A DNA stretch of 64,000 nucleotides from an uncultured Erythrobacter sp. (lineage in GTDB: Bacteria > Pseudomonadota > Alphaproteobacteria > Sphingomonadales > Sphingomonadaceae): positions 310,001 to 374,000 of the forward strand of contig CANMMR010000002.1 of the NCBI GenBank assembly GCA_947499095.1, given 5' to 3'. The notes beneath the pieces were generated by a model. It worked only from the letters and a program-made list of their open reading frames with translations, ran no database searches and was not told the origin of the DNA. Below are positions 24,894 to 32,739 of this stretch, piece after piece. How positions within the stretch are numbered: position 1 is the stretch's first letter; every line of letters starts with the position of its first letter. Made by a program: the position numbers and the translations under genes.

Positions 24894-27800
24894 TCAGTCG
24901 ATTTCCAGCTTCGGCAGGCCGCGCACGATCTTCATCGTTTCAAGGCTGACGGTGATCACCCGCTGGAACAGCAGCAGGGGATAGGCCGGGTCGCCCACGG
25001 TTTCGGTGGCGTAGCGGTTGGCGTCGTTGACGATGCCGCTGGCCTTGTCGGTTTTGACGCACTGGCGTTCCATTACCCATTCGAGCGCGGGCTTGCCGTT
25101 CACCACGTAGTCGTAGGCCTCCAATGGGATGCCGGTTATGGTGATGTGCGGATTGTAGATCACGGTGGACTTGTCTTGCGTGGGGCGCTTGCCGCCAAAC
25201 TTCATCTTCTCGACGCGGTAGAACTTTACCGGGTCGGGGATATGGGCCAGCCGCAGATCGCCTTGCGCGATGGTGACCGGGAACGGCTCGGCACTGTCGA
25301 AATCGCAATGCAGGTCGCCCAGCTTGCGCCCGGCCTCGACAAAGGCCCAAAAGTCCAACGCCTTCTTAACGGCTGGAATGCGGGGCAACTGCTTGGACAG
25401 GTTATCGGCGAAGCGGGCGCGGTAGTCCTCGCTGTGCAACAGGCCATAGACGTAGTGGAACAGGTCATCCTTGGTGATTGTCTCATCTGGATATGACGAT
25501 TGGAAATGGGCTAGGCCTTCATCGGTGATGCCATTTTTTGACTGACGGTCATTACTGCCCAGTGCCAGTTCATGGTTCTTGGGTGCGGCATTTGCTTCGT
25601 AGAATGTCTGAGGGAAGCACTGCGCCTTTTCGATAAAATCAAAACAAGGGACGAACTCAGCCATCAAAGTTGAAAATGAGCTTGCTCCAACGCCAGCAAG
25701 GCAGATGACCTTATTTTTAGCATTGGCATCAGGAAACATTCTAGGAGTGAGGCTGACATCATTGTTCATCGCACGACTGAAATAAAGATTTTCCCTGAAG
25801 AATGGCCGATAGTCACTGATTTGAATGCACTCTTCATGATATTCGTGGGGCTTATTTCTGGCGGCATCATTCCGAAGGCTTCTGTTCCAACTAATTTTCG
25901 TAGAGTCAGTGTCTACAAAGTCTTCGATACTGGTTTTTCCGCCATTCTGTAGATGCTTTGCATATCGATCACGTTCCGCCTCATAAACGCTAATCATCCG
26001 ATGCATGTTGCCACCAACGGCTGACCGGCTGGCATTGTAGCACCAAGCATCGCGGTTAGTTTTCACGCCACTGGAATAGGTTTCAAAGAGCGTCACTTTC
26101 TCAGTTCTGCTTTTGTCGCCGATTGCGATGAAATTATCGAATGCCTTGTCACGTTGGCCCAGCCAGTCTCCATGTTCATCGGGCGTGATGGTCTGCCAGC
26201 CGCCTGCGTTGGTTATGCCGCCGATGCTGCTGAACCGGGCAACAATGCCCAGCTTCTCCTCTCGGGTCAGGTAATCGCCGATGTCGTGGAAATGGATTTT
26301 CCCATGCTCTGCGGCATCGGGATTTTTCACCAGCAGGGCGATAGCTACCGGCGTGCGGCTGCCTGATCCGAATATCTTGCCCCCTTCGCGCCGGGAGCGT
26401 TCGCCAGAGGTGCGTTGATTCCCGCGCAAGTGAAACACGTGGATGCTGGCAAACTCGTCCGCCAAGCACTGTCGCAAGCCATCGGCGGTGTTCGCATCCA
26501 GCCATCCCGCGTTGGACACGTACGCCACGACGCCAGCATTTCCGATGCGGTCACTGGCCCAACGGATCGCGCGGATGTAGCTGTCGTAAAGCGCATTCTT
26601 GTTCGTCGCGCTGGAACGGGCCGCATAGGTTTCGCGGATGCGCCCATCCAGCCGGGGATAGGCGACGTTCGCGGCATTGTCGTTCGCGCTGCCCTGTCCC
26701 ACCGAATAGGGCGGATTGCCGATGATGACGCGGATATCCAGCTCCCGCTGCCGGGTGCGGCGGTGGCTGTTGTCCGGCATAAGGTGGGCGATCAGGTCTT
26801 TGTCCTGTTCGTAAAGCTGGAACGTGTCGGTCAGGCAGATGCCGCCGAACGGCTGGTAATCACCGCCAGACATGGAGTGATAAACGGCTTCGATATTGAT
26901 GGCCGCGATGTAATAGGCCAGCAGCACGAGCTCGTTGGCGTGGATTTCGTTCTGGTATTTCCACGCCAGTTCCTCGGGTTTGATCAGGCCGGACTGCAGC
27001 AACCGAGTGATGAAAGTGCCGGTGCCGGTGAAGGGGTCCATGATGTGAACCCCCTTGCTGCCCAGCGTCTGCCCGAACTCGCTTTGCAGAACCTCGTTCA
27101 CCGAATGGATGATGAAATCCACCACCTCCACGGGCGTGTAGACGATGCCCAGCCGCTCGGTCATCTTGGGGAAGGCGTTGCGGAAGAACTTGTCGTAGAG
27201 TTCGACCACGATCTTCTGCTTGGCCTCGGCATTGTCGATGCCCGCCGCGCGCCGTTTCACGCTATCATAGAAGCGTTCCAGGCTTACCGCCTCCTTGCCA
27301 AGCCTGTGCTCGTCCAAAGCCTCCAGGACCGCTTCCAGCGCCTTGGAGACGGGATTGTTGCGGGCGAAATCGTAACCTTCGAACAGCGCATCAAAGACCG
27401 GGCGAGTGATCAGGTGTTGCGCCAGCATCTCGATGGCTTCGCCCTGCGAAATGCTGTCATTCAGATCGTCGCGGATTTCAGCAAGGAAGCCTTCAAAGGC
27501 TTCGCGTTCCGGCGTGCCCGGCTTTTCCACCAATGCGGTAATGCGGGTGATGTGGGTCTGGGCGATCTTGGCGATATCGCCCGCCCAATCCTCCCAATAA
27601 TCGCGCCGCCCGCACTTCTTGACAATCTTGGCCATGATGGCGCGGGAAAACTCGTCAAAGACGAATGTGTCCTGAGTCTCACCGCCTCCGCGCGGGGTGC
27701 TGTCCCCGGCGTCGCGCTCATCGCCTACACCGCCTTCGCCAATGCCGACCTTGGTTTTCGCTGCCTTCTTGCCGCCGGGGAGGTCATGGACTGTGGCGGT

Positions 27801-29789
27801 GACCTCGATTTTGTCCGTGAGGGAAATGATCTCGATATGGTCGCTGATATCAACGCCAAGGTCAGCCTGATTGAGCCGGGCATCGAAACGCTCGTCATGG
27901 CTGCGAAGGGCATTGAGGATTTGCCATACCACGCGGTAACGCTCGTTATCGTCCAGCGCCTGTTCGGGGGTGACGCCAGCCGGAACGCCGATCGGCAGAA
28001 TGACATAACCAAGCTGCTTGCCCGGCGCGCGGCGCATCACGCGGCCTACTGACTGCACCACGTCAATCTGGCTCTTGCGCGGGTGCATGAACAGGATGGC
28101 ATCCAGCGCTGGCACGTCCACGCCTTCGGACAGGCAGCGGGCATTGGACAGGATGCGCGCAACGTCTTCGCCCGCGTCCTCTTTCAGCCAGTCCAGATGC
28201 ACGCCGCGCTCCTTGGCGCCCATCGTGCCGTCAACGTGGCGCAGTTCGCATTCCAGGCGGGCGGTATCGCCCATGGCTTCCTGCCCTTCGTCCGATGCCA
28301 GATATTCGCTGACCACGTTGGCGAACTCGGTCCGCACCAGCTTGGACGATGCGATATCCTTGCAGAAGGCCAGCGCCCGATGCATCGGCTGGCCATCGGT
28401 CAGCAATTCATCCTTCAGGCCGGTCTTGGTCAGCGCCTTGTAACAGCCGATGATCTTGGTGGCATCGTCCAGCTTCAGTTCCGTGCCGCCGTCGGCAAGC
28501 CGGTGCTGCACGCCGCTGCTGACCATGCCTTCGTCAACCGCGAGCACGAGGACCTTGTAATCGGTCAGTAGCTGGTTCTCGACCGCCCATCCGAAACCGC
28601 GGGTGAACAGCGTTTTGCCGTAGAGGGTTTCGTCGTCCATGGACGCCAGTTCGGCCGATGCCTCGCTGGCCTTGGCCTTCACTGCCTCGCCATAAACGCG
28701 GGGCGTGGCGGTCATGTAGATGCGCTTCTTGCCTGCGATGAATGCCTGATTGTGGATTTTGACGAAATTGCTCTCGTCCTCTCCCGCCAGCGTCGCCCCG
28801 GTGGTGCGATGGGCCTCATCGCAGATGATCAGGTCGAACTCGGGAAAGCCATGCAACTTTTGCGCGTCGCTGATCACCTGAATGGACTGGTAGGTGGAGA
28901 ACACCACCGTCATCCGGTCAGGCGCGGGACGGCTGGACCGGCTTGCCAGCTTGGCCGCGTTGGTGGTGGCGGGATAATCCAGATCGTGCAGTTCGACTTC
29001 GGCAACGTCATCGGCATCACGGCGGCGCTTGCCCACCTGCACGTCGGAACACACCGCATAGGATCGCAGAGGCGTGGCGCTGTCGATGGTCCATTCGCGG
29101 ATGGTCTGGCTCATCAGCGCCAGCGACGGCACCAGCACCAGCACGGCCTTGCCCGGTCCTGCCATCGCCTCGGCAATCTTGAGGCCGGTGAAGGTCTTAC
29201 CGGTGCCGCAAGCCATGATCAGCTTGCCCCGGTCGGCATCCGCCAATCCGTCTCGAATAGCCGTCAGCGCGTCTATCTGGTGGGGACGCAGGGACTTGGG
29301 GTCGGCAACCTTGATTTCGTCCCGCTGGAACCATGCGGCCCAATCAATCGGGCTTTCCTCCAGCCGGTCGAGTCCGATGCGGGTGACGTTCAAATCATCC
29401 AGCAGTGCCTCGGCATTGATGCTCCATGGCGCGCCGGTTGTGTCGAACACCAGCCCGCGCGAGAAATGCTTGGTGGCACTGCTGGCAAGGAAGCTGTCGA
29501 TATCGCCTTTCTGGATGCGGTAGCCTTCCGCATAGAACTTGCACTGGATGGCGCAAAAGCTGTCCTCGCCACGGATTTTGGCCACCAGATCGATGCCGAT
29601 ATCCTTGCCGTCCAGCCGGTTGGCCTTGGCCCAATCGGTGAAGGTCCAAACGTCCTCATATTCTTGGGACATGCCCGGATCATGCTTGATGAACGCCAGC
29701 GCCAGCCGCTCGAAATACGTTCCCTTTTCACGTTCCGTTTTTGCCGCTGCACGGTATTGAGCGAGAAGTTGGCGAAGCGGCGTAGACAT
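24894..29789 (-). CDS. type ISP restriction-modification enzyme (nuclease-helicase-methyltransferase)
   Basis: A single 1631-residue polypeptide carries every activity of a type ISP system. An Mrr-like PD-(D/E)XK nuclease is at the N-terminus (Glu27, Asp67, Gln82-x-Lys84). A superfamily 2 translocase follows, with Walker A CGTGKT near 195, DEAH near 323 and SVGRVMRR. Then comes an adenine-N6 methyltransferase with PFTGTGTF near 917 and NPPY near 1025. The C-terminal target-recognition region is residues of about 1210-1440 onward. Such enzymes (the LlaGI/LlaBIII type) methylate one strand of a short asymmetric site and cleave unmodified phage DNA after translocating. GGGGG five bases before the ATG is a ribosome site. 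The recognition part is clearly more AT-rich than the rest, suggesting domain exchange. It is encoded mid-operon in the island. Confidence 0.92.
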   Translation of the reverse strand: MSTPLRQLLAQYRAAAKTEREKGTYFERLALAFIKHDPGMSQEYEDVWTFTDWAKANRLDGKDIGIDLVAKIRGEDSFCAIQCKFYAEGYRIQKGDIDSFLASSATKHFSRGLVFDTTGAPWSINAEALLDDLNVTRIGLDRLEESPIDWAAWFQRDEIKVADPKSLRPHQIDALTAIRDGLADADRGKLIMACGTGKTFTGLKIAEAMAGPGKAVLVLVPSLALMSQTIREWTIDSATPLRSYAVCSDVQVGKRRRDADDVAEVELHDLDYPATTNAAKLASRSSRPAPDRMTVVFSTYQSIQVISDAQKLHGFPEFDLIICDEAHRTTGATLAGEDESNFVKIHNQAFIAGKKRIYMTATPRVYGEAVKAKASEASAELASMDDETLYGKTLFTRGFGWAVENQLLTDYKVLVLAVDEGMVSSGVQHRLADGGTELKLDDATKIIGCYKALTKTGLKDELLTDGQPMHRALAFCKDIASSKLVRTEFANVVSEYLASDEGQEAMGDTARLECELRHVDGTMGAKERGVHLDWLKEDAGEDVARILSNARCLSEGVDVPALDAILFMHPRKSQIDVVQSVGRVMRRAPGKQLGYVILPIGVPAGVTPEQALDDNERYRVVWQILNALRSHDERFDARLNQADLGVDISDHIEIISLTDKIEVTATVHDLPGGKKAAKTKVGIGEGGVGDERDAGDSTPRGGGETQDTFVFDEFSRAIMAKIVKKCGRRDYWEDWAGDIAKIAQTHITRITALVEKPGTPEREAFEGFLAEIRDDLNDSISQGEAIEMLAQHLITRPVFDALFEGYDFARNNPVSKALEAVLEALDEHRLGKEAVSLERFYDSVKRRAAGIDNAEAKQKIVVELYDKFFRNAFPKMTERLGIVYTPVEVVDFIIHSVNEVLQSEFGQTLGSKGVHIMDPFTGTGTFITRLLQSGLIKPEELAWKYQNEIHANELVLLAYYIAAINIEAVYHSMSGGDYQPFGGICLTDTFQLYEQDKDLIAHLMPDNSHRRTRQRELDIRVIIGNPPYSVGQGSANDNAANVAYPRLDGRIRETYAARSSATNKNALYDSYIRAIRWASDRIGNAGVVAYVSNAGWLDANTADGLRQCLADEFASIHVFHLRGNQRTSGERSRREGGKIFGSGSRTPVAIALLVKNPDAAEHGKIHFHDIGDYLTREEKLGIVARFSSIGGITNAGGWQTITPDEHGDWLGQRDKAFDNFIAIGDKSRTEKVTLFETYSSGVKTNRDAWCYNASRSAVGGNMHRMISVYEAERDRYAKHLQNGGKTSIEDFVDTDSTKISWNRSLRNDAARNKPHEYHEECIQISDYRPFFRENLYFSRAMNNDVSLTPRMFPDANAKNKVICLAGVGASSFSTLMAEFVPCFDFIEKAQCFPQTFYEANAAPKNHELALGSNDRQSKNGITDEGLAHFQSSYPDETITKDDLFHYVYGLLHSEDYRARFADNLSKQLPRIPAVKKALDFWAFVEAGRKLGDLHCDFDSAEPFPVTIAQGDLRLAHIPDPVKFYRVEKMKFGGKRPTQDKSTVIYNPHITITGIPLEAYDYVVNGKPALEWVMERQCVKTDKASGIVNDANRYATETVGDPAYPLLLFQRVITVSLETMKIVRGLPKLEID

Positions 29790-29818
29790 TTAACCCCCGG
29801 AACTAGATTCGCGGCACG

Positions 29819-30448
29819 CTAGACGGGGGAGGGCCAACCGCCAAGTCGTCCCATCATCACCATCATTTCCCGCGCGCATTCGTTGTCCAGTTCCCAATAC
29901 CGCTCCATGTGTCGGTCAAAGGTCCGGTGCCACATACCCTTGGGGCGTCGCAGTCCTGCTTCCCAGCCTTGATCGCAGCCGAGCTTCTTTTGCAACCGGA
30001 ACAGTCGTTCAAAAGGGCGGTCCCGGGCTGAATCTCGCTGGCACTGATAGCCCAGCCGCCATGCTTGTCGGGATGCGAAACGGTCCCCACCTGGCGGTAG
30101 ATACAATTTGCCAACGCGATGGCCGCGATAAGGGCAAATCATCCACCAGCGCTTTCCCCCGTAATTGGGGACCGTGTGGGAAAGATATATCGATTGTAGA
30201 ACTCGCTCAGCATCCTCTCCGCTGCCGCGCGTATAGTTCAGGACAAGCCGTTCCAAACCAAGTTCGCTCATTACAGCCCGGTAGCCGATCGATCCGCTTG
30301 GCGAACCGCCACACGTCCAGTGCAGCGATCCTGAAATGTCGCTGCCTTCCCGCGCCCGGCCTGTCCGCAAAAGCCAAGCCAGATCGATGCGCAGTGACGC
30401 ATCTGTCGTTGGTCTGCCACCATACTGTCCTGAACCAAATCCGCCCAT
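29819..30448 (-). CDS. GGFGSG-family hypothetical protein with lost zinc ribbon (209 aa)
   Basis: The protein begins MGGFGSGQYGGRPTTD and ends with a region RPKGMWHRTFDRHMERY. I recall this pattern from a family of unknown function found near integrases and plasmids in alphaproteobacteria. Those relatives carry a zinc ribbon with CxxC-like pairs in the middle. Here the equivalent stretch reads CPYRGHRVGKLYL and FASRQAWRLGY, so three of four expected cysteines are missing. GGAG lies seven bases upstream of the ATG. One base separates it from the HGG-motif gene, and 29 bases from the restriction gene downstream. Function is unknown. Confidence 0.72.
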   Translation of the reverse strand: MGGFGSGQYGGRPTTDASLRIDLAWLLRTGRAREGSDISGSLHWTCGGSPSGSIGYRAVMSELGLERLVLNYTRGSGEDAERVLQSIYLSHTVPNYGGKRWWMICPYRGHRVGKLYLPPGGDRFASRQAWRLGYQCQRDSARDRPFERLFRLQKKLGCDQGWEAGLRRPKGMWHRTFDRHMERYWELDNECAREMMVMMGRLGGWPSPV

Positions 30449-30449
30449 A

Positions 30450-30761
30450 TCAGTCTCCAGCTGGTCCAGCCGCGCTGTCAGATTTTCCTAAATCATTAGG
30501 CTTCTTTACCCTCTCATGGGGTTTGCCCCTTTTTGTGCGCTTGCCATTGCGTGCTGATCGTCGCTTGCCCCTTACGGTGCGCGGCCCTGTCGAAAGCCCC
30601 CCGTGCAATTTGCAGCGCCCAGATCGATAGAGGTCGCGCCGCTTACAGGGTGTTCCCGCACGGGTGCGTGCCCCGCAGATCATTGATTGGCACGCGTGGG
30701 GGAAATCTCCTCCATAGTCGCACCAGTGCTGCCAAAGAGCGCGGCGTTCGGCGTCCGTCAT
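30450..30761 (-). CDS. HGG-motif small basic protein (103 aa)
   Basis: This 103-residue, very basic protein has the pattern CGARTRAGTPCKRR followed by GRCKLHGGLSTGP. This cysteine-histidine arrangement (two Cys, then Cys-x-x-His) looks metal-binding and defines a family common on phages and integrative elements, of unknown function. The C-terminal 40 residues are mostly Lys, Arg, Gly and Asn, suggesting nucleic-acid binding. The open frame extends 32 codons upstream, but the ATG at 30761 lies in an ATGA overlap with the initiator-like gene and gives the family start MTDAERRALWQHW. It is a member of the island operon. Confidence 0.78.
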   Translation of the reverse strand: MTDAERRALWQHWCDYGGDFPHACQSMICGARTRAGTPCKRRDLYRSGRCKLHGGLSTGPRTVRGKRRSARNGKRTKRGKPHERVKKPNDLGKSDSAAGPAGD

Positions 30762-31462
30762 GCAGCGATCCTCTTGTTGATGGCGTCGTCTAGCAAAGCG
30801 GCCAAGGTAACCGCATAAATGAGTGGAATGAGGGATCGGGTGGGATGGGGAGTCCACCAGAAGGTCGGAAGGATGACCGTCGCACTCTTTGCAGCATGAT
30901 CGGGGGGTAGCCCCTGGTAACTATTATGTGTCCCCGATTTGCGGACAGCCGAACTTTGGCGCTTTTCCGCCAATTCTCTGGTTTCACTGTCCCCGTTTCG
31001 AGGACAGTTGAGGGGCGGATTTTGCCTCGCTGACCCTATTTCGGGGACTGCGTTGTCCGCATTTTGGGGACCGTGTTTTTTTGCAGGCCGCCACTTTTCA
31101 TAGGCATGCGAAGGAGCGCGATGTTCGCTTCCCTTTGGCCCCCCTTGCCAAGTCAGGCCCCAGCAAGCAGCGTGAGGTGTCTTGCGCGAGAAGCCCCCCC
31201 TTGTTGCGCAGTAGATGAATCCCTTGTCCTGCAATTCGTGAAGCGCTCGATTGACCGCATTCTTGCCCAGGCCAGTTATCTCTGCCCCCTTCCGAGCAGA
31301 TAGGAAGAACTCGCCGTTGTTGTCGCCCTTTTCAAGCGCGGCCAGCGCCAGCAAGACTTTGACCCCACTCCCTGACAAATGCCGCCAAGCGTCGGACTGC
31401 ATCTGACGATGATAGATGCGAACATGGCGCGGCACCTTGGCCCGGCGGAACTTGTCAGCCAT
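30758..31462 (-). CDS. winged-helix replication-initiator-like protein
   Basis: The 234-residue protein has an N-terminal winged-helix domain (about residues 20-100) with a clear helix-turn-helix, ARKGAEITGLGKNAVNRALHELQDKGFI, split by a turn at TGLGKN. It resembles the DNA-binding domain of phage O-type replication proteins. The C-terminal half (after about 110) is polar and low in complexity. Four 19-bp dyad repeats lie in codons of about 131-178, so this part of the gene may serve as an origin rather than a folded domain. The gene follows the AlpA-like gene by seven bases and overlaps the HGG gene by four. An alternative reading is a transcriptional regulator. Confidence 0.72.
   Translation of the reverse strand: MADKFRRAKVPRHVRIYHRQMQSDAWRHLSGSGVKVLLALAALEKGDNNGEFFLSARKGAEITGLGKNAVNRALHELQDKGFIYCATRGGFSRKTPHAACWGLTWQGGPKGSEHRAPSHAYEKWRPAKKHGPQNADNAVPEIGSARQNPPLNCPRNGDSETRELAEKRQSSAVRKSGTHNSYQGLPPDHAAKSATVILPTFWWTPHPTRSLIPLIYAVTLAALLDDAINKRIAA
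30929..31072. repeat. four 19-bp dyad repeats inside the initiator-like gene (candidate iterons)
   Basis: Four 19-bp units occur at 30929-30947 (TGTCCCCGATTTGCGGACA), 30988-31006 (TGTCCCCGTTTCGAGGACA), 31031-31049 (TGACCCTATTTCGGGGACT) and 31054-31072 (TGTCCGCATTTTGGGGACC). Each has TGTCC/GGACA-type arms around an AT-richer core. Unit starts are 59, 43 and 23 bases apart. A 13-base match to the end of the fourth unit (TTGGGGACCGTGT) recurs at 30165-30177. Confidence 0.7.
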
Positions 31463-31469
31463 GGGTCAC

Positions 31470-31652
31470 TCACGCCGCGCTTTTCGCCGTCGCGCCATCG
31501 GCCAGGCGCTTGATGCTCTCCACTTTCACCAGCCGTCGGGCATCAATGGTGATCGTTTCCAAGGCGCCCCGTTCGATTAGTTCATAGGTCTTAGTCTTGC
31601 CGATTCCCAGAGTGCGGGCTGCATCCGCAATGCTGCAAAGCACAGGTTCCAT
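31470..31652 (-). CDS. AlpA/excisionase-type helix-turn-helix regulator (60 aa)
   Basis: This 60-residue protein reads CSIADAARTLGIGKTKTYELIERGALETITIDARRLVKVESI, a MerR/AlpA-like fold in which the helix-turn-helix (IADAARTLGIGKTKTYELI) is followed by a short wing. Proteins of this kind act as excisionases or as activators of integrase genes in satellites and integrative elements. AAAGGA lies before the ATG. It is the first gene of the island operon; the 114 bases upstream hold repeated CCGTTC/GAACGGG motifs that may be its operator. Confidence 0.88.
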   Translation of the reverse strand: MEPVLCSIADAARTLGIGKTKTYELIERGALETITIDARRLVKVESIKRLADGATAKSAA

Positions 31653-31666
31653 TTGTCGTATCCTTT

Positions 31667-31709
31667 CCGTTCAAGCCCGTTCACGGATGGGAACGGGTGC
31701 GAAACGGGG
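31667..31709. promoter_or_regulatory. operator-like repeats upstream of the AlpA-like gene
   Basis: CCGTTC (31667-31672) and CCCGTTC (31676-31682) are followed by the inverted copy GAACGGG (31691-31697) and a related GAAACGGGG (31701-31709). The 7-bp dyad with an 8-base spacer sits 24-45 bases before the AlpA-like start. It is a plausible regulator or excisionase binding site. No clear -35/-10 pair was recognised. Confidence 0.5.
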
Positions 31710-31766
31710 AATACCTGCGAACGTCCCCGGAAGTCGGCCAGCAAGGCCAATAGCGGGCCAGAAACC

Positions 31767-32564
31767 CTAGGACGCGACGTTACTGGCCTCGTCCCTTCGT
31801 CGCTGAAACTCCGCGAAGAGCCAGCGTGCGCGTTCCTTGAGTAAGCTATCTGAAGGATACTGATCTTGTTCGGCGAACCACGTGGAAAGGCGCTTCTTCA
31901 CATCTGCCTGAAGTTCGGGGTGCCAAGACCCTTCGTCAGCCCACTGGAAAACAACGGCGGCGACAGCCTGCTCCCAGTCATACTTGAAAGGTGCGCCCCC
32001 TCGATTGCTCTTTGCATCGCTACTTTCTGGCGCTTCGATTTGGAACGAGCCGCAATCGGCCTCTGCTGGGCGAACTTCTATGTCGGTGGCGCTATAGGAT
32101 TCCTCGAAGTATCCCTCATCCAGCCAATCACCTTCTGAAACTTGGGCGGTCGAAAAGCGGTCGTTTTGCCAACTCCAGTCCGCGCGGGGTTCCTTGTCTT
32201 CGTTCCAGTCTTCACCGATGAGGTGAAACACGACTTCGTTCGGTCGTAGGCCCGTATTGGCGTCGCAACCTTGTCGAAGCACTACCCAGCGGTGGGCTGG
32301 GATTGGGCCGTTTCCCTCTCTCGAAAAATGGCCATTAAGGTATTTCTTCCAACGGTAGTGACCGGTTGCTTGGACTTTGCCTTCCGCCAACAGCGTCAGC
32401 ATGGCGGTAGCCGGATCGGAGTGCCCTTCCATGGCGAGGCGATTGATTGCTTCGCTAATCGGCACCATGACCGGCACATGAAACTCGAAACGAGGATCGG
32501 CGTGGTCCCAACCCCATCCTTTAATGATCGACAGCGCGTCAAACCTATCGGGCGTTGAAGCCAT
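31767..32564 (-). CDS. hypothetical island protein (265 aa)
   Basis: This soluble 265-residue protein is of unknown function. The N-terminal part (VPISEAINRLAMEGHSDPAT then LLAEGKVQATG) resembles small DNA-binding modules. The C-terminal part has the pattern GGAPFKYDWEQA ... WF ... YPSDSLLKERARWLF, which I recall at the C-termini of uncharacterised alphaproteobacterial proteins. The middle is acidic. A strong ribosome site (GGAGGAT) precedes the ATG. It is separated by 114 bases from the operon headed by the AlpA-like gene and by 175 bases from the integrase, so it is probably transcribed alone. A regulatory role is a guess. Confidence 0.7.
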   Translation of the reverse strand: MASTPDRFDALSIIKGWGWDHADPRFEFHVPVMVPISEAINRLAMEGHSDPATAMLTLLAEGKVQATGHYRWKKYLNGHFSREGNGPIPAHRWVVLRQGCDANTGLRPNEVVFHLIGEDWNEDKEPRADWSWQNDRFSTAQVSEGDWLDEGYFEESYSATDIEVRPAEADCGSFQIEAPESSDAKSNRGGAPFKYDWEQAVAAVVFQWADEGSWHPELQADVKKRLSTWFAEQDQYPSDSLLKERARWLFAEFQRRRDEASNVAS

Positions 32565-32739
32565 TCACAGATCCTCCATAGACACTAGCGCATACAAGCG
32601 AGTAAAGGCGAACACATGCGGAACATGCCTTCGTGGCCTGCGATGCACAAGATTAGTGCCTCAGGGATTGGGGGTTAGAAATCTGAAGGGCTGCGAATGT
32701 TGGCGGTCAGATGCAAGACATTCCCTCGCGAGCAAGCCT

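Noticed and set aside
26415..28052. 545-codon plus-strand open frame inside the island
   Set aside because: It is antisense to the helicase-methyltransferase part of the type ISP gene. I considered it as an antisense gene, but it has no ribosome site or domain.
30929..31072. CRISPR array
   Set aside because: The four repeats are dyad-symmetric, 19 bp, diverged and irregularly spaced inside a coding gene, with no cas genes. Iterons are a better reading.
31653..31844. 63-codon plus-strand frame opposite the AlpA promoter region
   Set aside because: Its composition is low in complexity and it ends inside the 265-residue gene on the other strand; no ribosome site is seen.
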